64,000 nucleotides of DNA from Solibaculum mannosilyticum (GTDB lineage Bacteria > Bacillota > Clostridia > Oscillospirales > Acutalibacteraceae), in assembly GCF_015140235.1 (NCBI RefSeq), contig NZ_AP023321.1, forward strand, positions 1,292,501-1,356,500. Reading direction: 5' to 3'. Shown in pieces: positions 1-8,498 of this stretch. Under the pieces are notes generated by a model, which was not told where the DNA came from, did not search any database, and saw only the letters and a list, made by a program, of their open reading frames with translations. Each line of letters begins with the position of its first letter. The stretch's first letter is position 1. The translations under genes were made by a program, and so were the position numbers.

Positions 1-913
1 GAGTATCCTGAGAACCGATGGCTGAATTTTCGACGCATCCTCCATTGGTGATAAAGACCAGATCATTTTCTGTCAAGTCAATGTGATCTTCCTGGCCTTC
101 TCGCAATAGTACGATCCGTTTTGCCTGCTTTTTGTCCTTCTCAATATCAAACTCTACATTAATAACCTGCGTGTGGTAATGAAATTGGACGCCGAAGCTC
201 TCCAAATATTTTATCATAGGCAGAATCATGGATTCGTACTGATTGTATTTGGTAAACCGGAGCGCTGTGAAATCCGGCAGCCCACCAATGTGGTGGATAT
301 AGCGTCTAATATACAGTTTCATCTCCAAAGCACTGTGCCAATTCTCAAAGGCAAACATTGTGCGCCAGTACAGCCAAAAGTTGGAATCGAACACCTCATT
401 ATCAAAAACGTCTGTAATACGCTTATCGTATAAATCTTCGTCAGGAGTAAAGAACAATTTCATAATTTCCATTGCACCTTTATCACTGATTGCAAATTTT
501 CCGTCAGTATGAGCATCTTTCCCCTGATTCTGTGTTGCTCTCATGAGAGAGTAGTTTGGATCTTTTTTATTGAGCCAGTAATATTCATCCAGGACGCTGA
601 TTCCTTCGGTCTCGATGGACGGGATTGAACGGAATAAATCCCACATACACTCGAAATGGTTATCCATTTCACGCCCGCCTCTCATGACGTATCCGATGCC
701 GGGATATTCATAGCCATCGCAGGCTCCGCCAGGTAGATCTTCCTTCTCTAGAATATGAATGTGATCCCCTTTCATCTGCCCATCCCTGACCAGGTAACAG
801 GCGGCTGTCAAAGCTGCCAAACCGGATCCTACGATATATGCCGATTTATGATCTACACCTTCCGGCTTCTGCGGACGAGCAAAAGCTTCGTAATTTCCAC
901 TTGAATAGTACAT
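1..913 (-). CDS. ohyA: Oleate hydratase, 3' end cut by window edge
   Basis: FAD-dependent fatty-acid double-bond hydratase (myosin-cross-reactive antigen family), which converts unsaturated fatty acids such as oleate to hydroxy acids and is often a detoxification enzyme in gut bacteria. About 304 codons are visible, starting MYYSSGNYEAF, with the dinucleotide-binding stretch AYIVGSGLAALTAACYL near residue 26 and the family stretch GGREMDNHFECMWDLF near residue 80. Family members are near 590 residues, so the C-terminal half lies off the left edge. The ATG at 913 follows AAGGAGG at a good distance. A TetR regulator gene lies just upstream in the same direction and a candidate promoter lies between them. 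Function is assigned from family similarity. Confidence 0.93.
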   Translation of the reverse strand, partial: MYYSSGNYEAFARPQKPEGVDHKSAYIVGSGLAALTAACYLVRDGQMKGDHIHILEKEDLPGGACDGYEYPGIGYVMRGGREMDNHFECMWDLFRSIPSIETEGISVLDEYYWLNKKDPNYSLMRATQNQGKDAHTDGKFAISDKGAMEIMKLFFTPDEDLYDKRITDVFDNEVFDSNFWLYWRTMFAFENWHSALEMKLYIRRYIHHIGGLPDFTALRFTKYNQYESMILPMIKYLESFGVQFHYHTQVINVEFDIEKDKKQAKRIVLLREGQEDHIDLTENDLVFITNGGCVENSAIGSQDT

Positions 914-969
914 ATAAAAGCCTCCTTATAATGTTGACCTTTCGTTTGTGTTGCTTTGTTCTGAGTCCC

Positions 970-997
970 ATTATAGGAGATGAGCCTTATCTTACAA
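970..997 (-). promoter_or_regulatory. Sigma-A type promoter of ohyA
   Basis: On the minus strand TTGTAA (992-997) and TATAAT (970-975) are separated by 16 bp, about 57 bp before the ohyA start. A perfect palindrome lies directly upstream of the -35 hexamer. Confidence 0.6.
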
Positions 998-1009
998 TAA
1001 ACAAAGAAA

Positions 1010-1038
1010 CCGCTGTGATAAAAATTTTATCACAGCGG
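1010..1038 (-). terminator. Perfect 14-bp palindrome: tetR terminator and/or operator
   Basis: Arms 1010-1023 and 1025-1038 (CCGCTGTGATAAAA and its complement) pair perfectly around one base. On the minus strand the stem lies about 20 nt after the tetR stop and is followed by a T-rich run, so it can act as an intrinsic terminator. Its position just upstream of the ohyA -35 box and its high symmetry also fit a regulator-binding site. The sequence does not decide between the two. Confidence 0.6.
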
Positions 1039-1058
1039 CGAGATTGTATAATTCTTTG

Positions 1059-1640
1059 TCATTTTGACCGTTTTGTTTTATTTGGATCTGTCCGATAACT
1101 GTTAAGGGCATGAATGAAAGTTCCCTGTAAAAGAGGCTCCATCCGATCGATGATCTCCTGAGGATCTTTTTTCATCCCGTCTTTGATCCATTCCAGCATA
1201 ATGCCAACAAAACTGAATTTATAAAAGTTTGCAATAAACGCTTTATCTTCATCGATAACGGACATATCAGCAGCTTTTTCTTCAACTACATCGATTAAAA
1301 GATCGTACACAACTTTATAAAGATACTGTTCTACTTGTTCACGGCTGACAGAGCGATATACGTTGAAAATAAAAGCTTTGTTTTCCTTGACTTCCTGAAA
1401 AATATTTAGAAATCCCTTTTGCCAGGTATCATAAGTTTTATTTCCTTCCAGCGCCTTTTGTGCATCTTCCATGCAAGCCCATTCTACTAAGTCATAAATA
1501 TCTTTGAAGTGATAATAAAAAGTCATGCGGCTGATTCCACAATCTTCTGTAATATCACTGATGGTGATCTTATTGAATGGTTTTTGTAACATGATGTTTT
1601 TTAAAGAATTTTCCAAAGCCCTTTTTGTTGTTTGCGACAT
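1059..1640 (-). CDS. TetR/AcrR family transcriptional regulator
   Basis: A 193-aa regulator with an N-terminal helix-turn-helix (ITISDITEDCGISRMTFYYHF, roughly residues 22-42) typical of TetR proteins, and a helical C-terminal domain like that of DhaS-type members (TetR_C_33-like). I place the start at ATG 1640 because GGTGGGG lies at ribosome-site distance; a GTG four codons upstream overlaps that site. The gene lies immediately upstream of the oleate hydratase gene on the same strand. Fatty-acid-responsive control of ohyA is a reasonable inference from this arrangement, but no ligand can be read from the sequence. Confidence 0.88.
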   Translation of the reverse strand: MSQTTKRALENSLKNIMLQKPFNKITISDITEDCGISRMTFYYHFKDIYDLVEWACMEDAQKALEGNKTYDTWQKGFLNIFQEVKENKAFIFNVYRSVSREQVEQYLYKVVYDLLIDVVEEKAADMSVIDEDKAFIANFYKFSFVGIMLEWIKDGMKKDPQEIIDRMEPLLQGTFIHALNSYRTDPNKTKRSK

Positions 1641-1768
1641 TACTATCCCCACCTATAATTTGTGTCAGTGCATACTTTATTATAAATTTTAGAATTTATC
1701 ATTGAATGCTTTTTTATTTTACCACATTTATTTCAATATAGAAGATCACGACTTCCATTTTCTCTTTT

Positions 1769-2056
1769 GGTTTACGCTGTAAAAAAGATACCCTCTATCA
1801 GCGCGAGCAGAAAGCTTCAAAATAAAAAAGCCTGCGGTGCGCGACTTGCTCACCGCAGGTGTGGGTTTACGCTACCAAATAGATACCCGCTGAAAACGCG
1901 GAAAAAAACAAAACGGCTCCCCACAAACGTGAGGAGCGCGATTTGCAAGCAGGCTCAGCCTGCTGGGTTTGTGCTACAAAAAAGATACCCTGCCATAAAC
2001 GCGAGTGGACAGATAAAATAAAAACCGAGCCCGGAACGCGATGTGCGTCCAGGCTC
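1769..2056 (-). repeat. Three tandem non-coding units downstream of tRNA-Leu
   Basis: A box of about 25 bp, of the form GGGTATCT...GTAGC..AAACC on the minus strand, occurs at 1965-1990, 1863-1888 and 1769-1793, with a period of about 94-102 bp. Between boxes, each unit carries a different GC-rich hairpin followed by a T run on the minus strand: stems 2027-2034/2049-2056, 1916-1922/1931-1937 and 1831-1839/1851-1859. A second perfect hairpin, AGCAGGCT/AGCCTGCT, lies at 1948-1964. The boxes are conserved while the terminator stems differ in sequence but not in design. Open frames across this stretch have no ribosome sites and look spurious. The first unit begins right after the tRNA CCA. Confidence 0.7.
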
Positions 2057-2060
2057 AGCC

Positions 2061-2147
2061 TGGTGCCAGTGGCCGGACTCGAACCGGCACGGTGTCGCCA
2101 CCGGTGGATTTTGAGTCCACTACGTCTGCCAATTCCATCACACTGGC
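2061..2147 (-). tRNA. tRNA-Leu (anticodon CAA)
   Basis: The minus strand folds as a class II tRNA. The acceptor GCCAGTG pairs with CACTGGC, and the discriminator A and CCA are encoded at 2061-2064. The anticodon stem GTGGA/TCCAC encloses loop CTCAAAA, giving anticodon CAA (codon UUG). There is a long variable arm, and the T arm contains GGTTCGAGTCC. The extra-long variable loop is as expected for leucine. Confidence 0.96.
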
Positions 2148-2436
2148 ACATGAGACGAATAGTATTATATATCAGCTTCCCAATAAAATCAAGCCCTAAT
2201 TTCAATTTTTTTGCTTTTATCTTTTGTTTTTCTTTAATTTATATGATTCAGATATAAAAAATATCATATAAAGAATAACTCTAGCCCTTTTTCCTATTTT
2301 CGTTTATAATTGAATTGTTTTCAGCATAGTAAATTGCGTTACTCTGTCGTACTATTCAGACAATCCCCTTATTCAGCCTCTCGACTATGACTGTTATTAT
2401 ATCCATCCAGAACACCGTCAGGAACTTTGCGAGATT

Positions 2437-3468
2437 TTGGAGAAATATCGTCGTTCTTTTTCTTCCTTAAAGCCTTCCAAAACTCGTATGATTAATCCTG
2501 TGGAATTCGGTATCTTTTCCTGCGCTTTTGAGGAGATTGTACGCTTTTTTAATGACGATATCTCAATCGGTCTAGCTCATTTCATGACCATGCATAATCA
2601 CTTGGAGGATTATTCTCAAAGAGCCGTCGGATTTTATTTGGATAATACCATCTTAAAAGTGGTGAGCTGTTGGGACTACAGCTTTCAGGTCCTCAATCAA
2701 TTTTGGGGATTGGATTTTCTAAGTTCAGCCCGGTCCCGGGAGATCCTATCTGATATCTATCAGAAACGCTGGAAAGTAGTAGAAACTGGAGATAGCTTTA
2801 CTTTAGCTTGTTCTGATTACTCGGAAAAGCAATTGGCCGAAATCAACGAGAAATTGAAACAGGCTTTGGTTGTTCTCCATGCCGATAATTTTAAAAAACA
2901 AGTCAAGCGCAGCAAAAAAATTGCTCTCACTCCTGAGTTGGATCGGCTGATGGAACTATTCAACAGTCAGCCCTGCAAAGAACTCCGAACCCAATGGAGG
3001 AATCACGTCACTCACGGAGCTTCTATGACTTTCGGATTGCATATCAGTGGTATTAACTCTACCCTACCAACAGAAGGACTTTCTTTTACCCATCCTGCGA
3101 AACGAAGAGATGATATGTTATGCTTACTCCAGCAGAATATGGATGTTTTGCAGAAAGGAATCCAGCTTGTCCACGATATCGTATGGGATAACATCGTCCC
3201 GAATAGCAGGCAAAACAGTGGAAAGATGTTCTATGGTGTGCAGCTGGACTGTCCCAACTGTGACTTCAAGGATTGCTTGACTCAAGACGTATTTGATTTA
3301 CTTCATGCGAAAGGACGTGTCCCCCGCTTTGACTGTCCCAAGTGCCGATCACCGCTTACCGTTCTCCAACATCTTGAGATGGCTGAACGGGATTATAACT
3401 GGCTGCTCTTTAACGTGGAAAAATTTGAAGGACATCTTCAAAACTATTTAAAAGATTCATCCTCTTAA
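2437..3468 (+). CDS. HEPN-like protein with C-terminal zinc ribbon
   Basis: Protein of 343 aa from a TTG start. The middle is alpha-helical and contains RNHVTH, an R-x4-H motif as in HEPN ribonuclease-like domains (resembling Cthe_2314-type HEPN proteins). The C-terminus has two CxxC pairs (CPNC...CPKC), a zinc ribbon. The same frame is open and looks coding back to 2314 (for example YDCYYIHPEHRQELCEIL), but no ATG/GTG/TTG start with a ribosome site is there. The gene may therefore start at an unusual codon, be leaderless behind the TATAAT at 2305-2310, or be truncated at its 5' end. A role in RNA cleavage or stress is inference only. It stands alone between tRNA-Leu and a terminator. Confidence 0.6.
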   Translation: MEKYRRSFSSLKPSKTRMINPVEFGIFSCAFEEIVRFFNDDISIGLAHFMTMHNHLEDYSQRAVGFYLDNTILKVVSCWDYSFQVLNQFWGLDFLSSARSREILSDIYQKRWKVVETGDSFTLACSDYSEKQLAEINEKLKQALVVLHADNFKKQVKRSKKIALTPELDRLMELFNSQPCKELRTQWRNHVTHGASMTFGLHISGINSTLPTEGLSFTHPAKRRDDMLCLLQQNMDVLQKGIQLVHDIVWDNIVPNSRQNSGKMFYGVQLDCPNCDFKDCLTQDVFDLLHAKGRVPRFDCPKCRSPLTVLQHLEMAERDYNWLLFNVEKFEGHLQNYLKDSSS

Positions 3469-3499
3469 ACACATTTGATATAATGTCTTACATAAAACA

Positions 3500-3540
3500 A
3501 TCCTCCTGAGAGAAAGACTTCTCCCAGGAGGATGCTTTAT
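3500..3540 (+). terminator. Intrinsic terminator after HEPN-like gene
   Basis: A 15-bp stem with one mismatch (ATCCTCCTGAGAGAA, 3500-3514, with 3519-3533) is followed by GCTTTATT, just after the stop at 3468. Confidence 0.8.
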
Positions 3541-3683
3541 TGTGCTTTAAAATCCATCTTCATGACAAAGATATTTTTTAGCACATGTCCAAACTAGTTT
3601 CATTGAGATTCAGGCTATGATTTGCTATTCCGGATGGGAAAGCGTATCACCTGACATTTTGGGAACAATGAAATGAGTTTTTG

Positions 3684-3890
3684 TTAGTTGCTGCCCTTCA
3701 GGCCATTCTCGTAGCTCTCGATCATTTTCTTGACCATCTGGCCACCGATGGAGCCGGCCTGACGAGAGGTCAAATCACCGTTGTAACCCTGCTTGAGGTT
3801 TACGCCAACTTCGCTGGCGGATTCCATCTTAAAACGGTTGAGGGCTTCGCGAGCTTCGGGGACTACCAGATTGTTACTACTTCTAGACAT
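3684..3890 (-). CDS. Small acid-soluble spore protein, alpha/beta type
   Basis: A 68-aa protein that coats and protects spore DNA and is degraded at germination. It carries both family signatures: the germination-protease region (KMESASEVGVNL) and the C-terminal DNA-binding GDLTSRQAGSIGGQMVKKM. Length matches the family (60-75 aa). The start at 3890 follows AAGGAGTG. It is monocistronic, as usual for ssp genes. A forespore sigma-G promoter would be expected, but I could not assign one confidently. This gene is direct evidence that the organism makes endospores. Confidence 0.97.
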   Translation of the reverse strand: MSRSSNNLVVPEAREALNRFKMESASEVGVNLKQGYNGDLTSRQAGSIGGQMVKKMIESYENGLKGSN

Positions 3891-4196
3891 TGAGGATACA
3901 CTCCTTAAACTTGTTTTTTTGTTTTTTCTTTTGCGTTTTTCCTTACTGCGTTTGCAATCATAGTGTATGCTATGAATCCGGTTTCTATCAGATGTAAATT
4001 TTCGCTTTTTTCCCAGAAGCTTCCGCTGAATTTAAAAAGACGAAAAAAGATTTTTATCCATGCTTTTTGTCGTCTTTACTTTTTGGCAAAGTAACAGTAT
4101 GATAGAGATAGTGGTAAGCCTTGGATTCATTTAGATTCTTACCCGGAATGTCAAAAACGTTGACATTTTATTTTACATAGAAAAGATGATGCTTTG
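3891..4196. other. Intergenic region between divergent ssp and EndoQ-UvrD genes
   Basis: A/T-rich, no coding frame. It holds the upstream region of the SASP gene, a long imperfect hairpin around 4036-4080 (arms based on AAAGACGA), and a short perfect inverted repeat at 4147-4167 next to the helicase start. Confidence 0.5.
4147..4167 (+). promoter_or_regulatory. Inverted repeat before EndoQ-UvrD gene
   Basis: AATGTCAA (4147-4154) and TTGACATT (4160-4167) are perfect 8-bp arms around a 5-nt loop, ending 29 bp before the ATG. It could be an operator or a short hairpin; a T-rich stretch follows. It does not match the LexA boxes I know from Firmicutes. Confidence 0.45.
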
Positions 4197-7100
4197 ATGT
4201 TTATCGCTGATTTTCATATCCATTCTAAATATTCTAGGGCGACTAGCAGACAATGCGTCCCTGAATACTTGGATCTTTGGGCCAGACGCAAAGGCCTTTC
4301 TCTTATTGGCACAGGTGATTTCACCCATCCCGCTTGGAGAGAAGAACTCAAAGAGAAATTAGAGCCGGCGGAAGAAGGTCTTTTTCAATTGAAAAAGGAG
4401 TATTGTCTCCCGGAAGCATTGGCATCTGGAGGCCCGGATCCCCGTTTTATTCTTTCCAGTGAGATCAGTTCCATTTATAAAAAGAACGGTAAAGTTCGTA
4501 AAATTCACAATGTTATCCTTCTCCCTGGTCTAGAGGATGCAGAAAAACTTTCTCATCGCCTGGAGCTCATTGGGAACCTTCATTCTGACGGTCGTCCCAT
4601 CTTAGGGCTCGATAGCCGCGATCTTTTGGAGATTACATTGGAGTGTTGTCCCACCGCACTTTTTATCCCCGCTCATATCTGGACGCCTCATTTCTCCCTC
4701 TTCGGCGCCTACTCGGGATTTGACAGCATTGAAGAGTGCTTTGAAGACTTAACGCCTCATATTTTCGCATTGGAAACTGGATTATCCTCAGATCCCCCTA
4801 TGAACTGGCGGCTTTCGGCCCTGGATCGATTCACTCTGGTTTCCAATTCCGACGCCCACTCTCCTTCCAAACTCGCTCGAGAAGCGAATCTTTTTCACAC
4901 GGAGCTTTCTTATTCCGCTATTTTGAAAGCTCTAAAGGATCCTAAAAACAACGGATTCGGCGGTACCATTGAATTTTTTCCTGAGGAAGGAAAATACCAC
5001 TACGATGGACACAGGCCTTGTAAGGTATGTCTCAAGCCGTCGGAGACCATCTCTGCAAACGGCAGATGTCCGGTATGTGGCCGTCGTATTACGGTAGGAG
5101 TTCTGCATCGAGTGGAGGAGCTGGCCGACCGTCCAGAGAATTTCTTGTTGCCCGACGCCATGCCTTTTGAAAGTCTGGTACCGCTTCCTGAGGTCATCGC
5201 CGCCTCCTTGGGATGCACTCCTGCCAGCATCAAAGTGGAGCGTCAATATGAATCTATTCTCCATCAAGTGGGCTCGGAGCTTTTTATTTTGCGAGAAGCA
5301 CCCATTGAAGAGCTTCAGCATCATGCGGGACGGTGCATCGCCGAAGGAATCCGCCGTCTGCGGTCCGGCGAGGTGGATCTAAATCCCGGCTACGACGGTG
5401 AATACGGTAAAATCAAATTGTTTGACGAAAAAGAACTGGAGTGGATGGCTGGACAAATTTGCCTGTTTGGGGATGAGATCGCACCGGTTTTAAAAAAGAA
5501 GAAATCGTCGTCTAAAAAGGAATCTCTTCCCACCTCTTCCTCTGAAGAAGCAGAACAACAGGAAAACCATCCCGAACATTCTCCTGATCCCCATTATGGG
5601 CTCAATGAACAGCAATGGGAAGCCGCTTCTACATCCAGTGGGACGGTGGCTGTAGTGGCCGGCCCTGGAACTGGCAAAACACGTACCCTGGTTTACCGAA
5701 TCGCCTATTTGGTAGAGCAATGTGGGATTAAGCCTTCCCAGATCACCGCTGTGACCTTTACCAATAAGGCCGCAGGTGAAATGCGGCAACGTTTGGAGGA
5801 ACATTTTCAAAACAAACGTATGGTCCGTTCCATGACCATCGGCACCTTCCACTCTATCTGCCTTCAGATGTTATCCAAGTGGAGGGAGCATGTTTCGGTT
5901 ATCGATCAATATGAAACCTTGTCCATTGTAGAAGATCTAATTGCCCAGCAGGGAAGTAAGTTTTCCCCGAGAGATGCTTTGGAATGCATCTCCAAAATCA
6001 AAAACGGTATGATGGATCGGGAAGAATCCCCGCTTGCTGCTTCTCTCTGCGATGCTTACTGCGCTCGTATGAAGCAGGCAGACGCCTTGGATTATGACGA
6101 TATTTTATTAGAAGTGCTGGAGCATTTTAAATCTTTAGAGAAGCCTGATAAAAAGCTTCTGAAGCCTTTCACCCATCTTCTGGTCGATGAATTCCAGGAT
6201 ATCAATCTCATTCAATACGAGTTGATTCAGCTGTGGGGTCAGATGAGCGAAAGCTTATTTGTCATCGGTGATCCCGATCAGGCTATTTACGGCTTCCGGG
6301 GATCGGATTCCCACTGCTTTGAACGTTTTGAGGAGCAATATCCCGATCTTAAGTCGGTCCGCCTTACGCAAAACTATCGTTCTACCCCGGACATCTTAGG
6401 ATGCGCTCTGTCGGTTATCGCTAAAGGAGAGGATCCACAGAAAAATCATGCTTTGACGGCCATGCGTCCCGATGGTGAGAAAGTCCATCTGATGACGGCC
6501 AAAGAACCTTTGACCGAAGCCATTTTCGTAGCAAAAGAAATTGGACATCTCATGGGCGGCATCGATATGCTGGAAGCCCACAATGTTCAATCCTCCGCCC
6601 AGCGGGAGGACGGTAAACCTTTGGGATTTTCCGATATGGCTATCTTGTACCGCACCCATCGTCAAGCTGAAATTCTGGAACAATGCTTAATCAAGGAAGG
6701 CATTCCGTATACGGTAGCCGGACGAGAATCCTTTTTAGCCGATCCCGCTGTACAGCATGCTGTGGCCTTTTTCCGATTCTTGCAAAGTCCCAGTGACCTT
6801 TTGTCTTTGAGCGTCTGCCTCAAGGGATGCTCTTTGCCGAGTGTCCAGGTTCAGGCCCTCCAAGGCCTATATGAAAAAGCGGAAGAGCAGAGTGTCGATG
6901 TGTTGTGTACGCTCATTCAACAGGGAGATTTTAAGGAAGAGGCTTGGAACTTCCTGCTTCAATTATTGCAAACCTATCAGCCTATGTCGGCAAAAGGGAA
7001 ACCGGTAAAATTGCTGGAACAATGGATTTCAGACAATGGATTGGCTCAGTCCGTCCCCATGGAAAAGCTTCTTAATGTAGCCGTGATGCATTCGGACCTT

Positions 7101-7475
7101 TCTTCGTTTTTACAGAATTTGGCCTTGGGTAAGGAGGCCGACGTGGTTCGTTCAGGAAGCCGGTCCTATCGTTCCGACGCCGTTACCCTGATGACACTGC
7201 ACGGTTCCAAGGGGCTTGAATTTCCAGTGGTGTTTTTGTGCGGTGTAAACGACAAATCTATCCCGTTACAGAGCTCTCATCGTCCAAGCGATGTGGAGGA
7301 GGAACGCCGTCTTTTCTACGTGGGCATGACTCGGGCTCAGGATTGTTTGTATCTCATGACCTCCCCCGCCCCATCCATTTTCTTGCGCGATATTCCCAAG
7401 GGAAGTCTTTTGGAACAAAACGCGCTTCCGCCCAGTCCTCCCAAGGTCAAACAGTTCAGTTTATTCGATCTGTAA
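4197..7475 (+). CDS. EndoQ (PHP-type nuclease) - UvrD helicase fusion
   Basis: A 1092-aa two-part protein. Residues 1 to about 420 are endonuclease Q-like: FHIHSKYSRAT and GTGDFTHPAW are PHP metal-site motifs, and a four-Cys zinc finger (CKVC...CPVC) lies near residue 280. EndoQ nicks DNA 5' of deaminated bases and abasic sites. A Ser/Lys/Glu-rich linker (about 430-465) joins it to a superfamily 1 helicase with Walker A GPGTGKT (about 489), LVDEFQDIN (about 662), RLTQNYRSTPDIL, TLHGSKGLEFPVVF and RRLFYVGMTRAQ. The last residues, QFSLFDL, resemble the QxSLF sliding-clamp-binding motif. A combined incision and unwinding repair enzyme is inferred. Start ATG 4197 is chosen over the TTG one codon upstream. 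Similar fusions probably exist in other Clostridia. Confidence 0.9.
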   Translation: MFIADFHIHSKYSRATSRQCVPEYLDLWARRKGLSLIGTGDFTHPAWREELKEKLEPAEEGLFQLKKEYCLPEALASGGPDPRFILSSEISSIYKKNGKVRKIHNVILLPGLEDAEKLSHRLELIGNLHSDGRPILGLDSRDLLEITLECCPTALFIPAHIWTPHFSLFGAYSGFDSIEECFEDLTPHIFALETGLSSDPPMNWRLSALDRFTLVSNSDAHSPSKLAREANLFHTELSYSAILKALKDPKNNGFGGTIEFFPEEGKYHYDGHRPCKVCLKPSETISANGRCPVCGRRITVGVLHRVEELADRPENFLLPDAMPFESLVPLPEVIAASLGCTPASIKVERQYESILHQVGSELFILREAPIEELQHHAGRCIAEGIRRLRSGEVDLNPGYDGEYGKIKLFDEKELEWMAGQICLFGDEIAPVLKKKKSSSKKESLPTSSSEEAEQQENHPEHSPDPHYGLNEQQWEAASTSSGTVAVVAGPGTGKTRTLVYRIAYLVEQCGIKPSQITAVTFTNKAAGEMRQRLEEHFQNKRMVRSMTIGTFHSICLQMLSKWREHVSVIDQYETLSIVEDLIAQQGSKFSPRDALECISKIKNGMMDREESPLAASLCDAYCARMKQADALDYDDILLEVLEHFKSLEKPDKKLLKPFTHLLVDEFQDINLIQYELIQLWGQMSESLFVIGDPDQAIYGFRGSDSHCFERFEEQYPDLKSVRLTQNYRSTPDILGCALSVIAKGEDPQKNHALTAMRPDGEKVHLMTAKEPLTEAIFVAKEIGHLMGGIDMLEAHNVQSSAQREDGKPLGFSDMAILYRTHRQAEILEQCLIKEGIPYTVAGRESFLADPAVQHAVAFFRFLQSPSDLLSLSVCLKGCSLPSVQVQALQGLYEKAEEQSVDVLCTLIQQGDFKEEAWNFLLQLLQTYQPMSAKGKPVKLLEQWISDNGLAQSVPMEKLLNVAVMHSDLSSFLQNLALGKEADVVRSGSRSYRSDAVTLMTLHGSKGLEFPVVFLCGVNDKSIPLQSSHRPSDVEEERRLFYVGMTRAQDCLYLMTSPAPSIFLRDIPKGSLLEQNALPPSPPKVKQFSLFDL

Positions 7476-7572
7476 AGGAAAGCTCAAAATTCGTTGAAAT
7501 GGGAGAAATCCTAAGATATTGTTGTCCGTCCCGACGCTAATTTAGAATAATCAATTTTTTTTGATAAAACTG

Positions 7573-7601
7573 TTGATTTTTTAGGATATACCGCATATAA
7601 T
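7573..7601 (+). promoter_or_regulatory. Promoter of the polyamine operon
   Basis: TTGATT (7573-7578), a 17-bp spacer and TATAAT (7596-7601) give a near-consensus sigma-A promoter about 60 bp upstream of the speD ATG. Confidence 0.75.
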
Positions 7602-7668
7602 CTAGTTCGTGTAGCATACGGTTCGTGTGCTCTATCAGCGCCCGGGACGACGAGCGAGAAAGGTTGTG

Positions 7669-8484
7669 ATGATAGGGTTGGAAAAAAAGCTGACCTTATA
7701 CGGCTTTAACAACCTCACAAAAACACTTAGCTTTAACATTTATGATGTTTGCTATGCTAAAAGTGAGCGTGAGCAAAAGGATTACATCGCCTACATCGAC
7801 GAACAATACAATTCCGACCGTCTGACAAAGATCCTCTGTGACGTCACTGAGATGATCGGCGCCCATGTGCTCAATATCTCCAAGCAGGATTATGAGCCTC
7901 AAGGTGCCAGCGTCACTTTGCTGATCGCAGAGGAATCCATGATGTCCGGTCTTCGCCCGGAGGAATCCCAGGAAGAGGATTTGGCTATCATCAACCGGCG
8001 GGAAGCGGTAGTAGGCCATTTAGATAAAAGCCATGTGACGGTACACACTTATCCGGAGTATCATCCGGATAACGCCATCGCCACCTTCCGAGTGGACATC
8101 GACGTCGCCACCTGCGGCAAGGTCTCCCCTCTCAACGCTTTGGATTATCTCATCGGCAGCTTTGATTCGGATATTATCACCATTGATTACCGCGTCCGTG
8201 GTTTTACCCGGGATGTCAATGGCCGCAAGCTCTTTATGGATCACGGCATCGCCTCCATCCAGGATTACATCGACGACGAGACACTGCTTAAGTATGACGC
8301 GGTGGATGTCAATGTGTACCAGGCAAATCTCTTTCATACAAAAATGTTAATCAAGGAGTTAAAGCTCCAGAATTACTTATTTAATACCGATATTTATGAA
8401 TTGCCGCCGCGGCAGAGGCTGGATATTACCAACAGTCTCCGTCGTGAGATGATCGAGATCTTCAGCGGCGTCAATATCTATTGA
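7669..8484 (+). CDS. speD: S-adenosylmethionine decarboxylase proenzyme (class 1a)
   Basis: Pyruvoyl enzyme that makes decarboxylated AdoMet, the aminopropyl donor for spermidine synthesis. The 271-aa protein is the long E. coli-type class, not the ~125-aa class common in other Firmicutes. The self-cleavage site is [12 protein letters not shown] with the pyruvoyl-forming Ser about residue 121; E. coli cuts near residue 112. A conserved [14 protein letters not shown] stretch carries the catalytic Cys region. I start at ATG 7669; the frame is open 14 codons upstream from a GTG but that segment (RPGRRARK) does not look native. It heads a tightly packed run of polyamine genes. Confidence 0.95.
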   Translation: MIGLEKKLTLYGFNNLTKTLSFNIYDVCYAKSEREQKDYIAYIDEQYNSDRLTKILCDVTEMIGAHVLNISKQDYEPQGASVTLLIAEESMMSGLRPEESQEEDLAIINRREAVVGHLDKSHVTVHTYPEYHPDNAIATFRVDIDVATCGKVSPLNALDYLIGSFDSDIITIDYRVRGFTRDVNGRKLFMDHGIASIQDYIDDETLLKYDAVDVNVYQANLFHTKMLIKELKLQNYLFNTDIYELPPRQRLDITNSLRREMIEIFSGVNIY

Positions 8485-8498
8485 AAAGGGTGGTTGAT

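Noticed and set aside
1769-1990. CRISPR array
   Set aside because: Only three imperfect boxes, spacers contain terminator hairpins, and no cas genes are nearby.
1767-2257. Three overlapping open frames across the tRNA-Leu trailer
   Set aside because: They run through terminators and the tRNA itself and have no ribosome sites.
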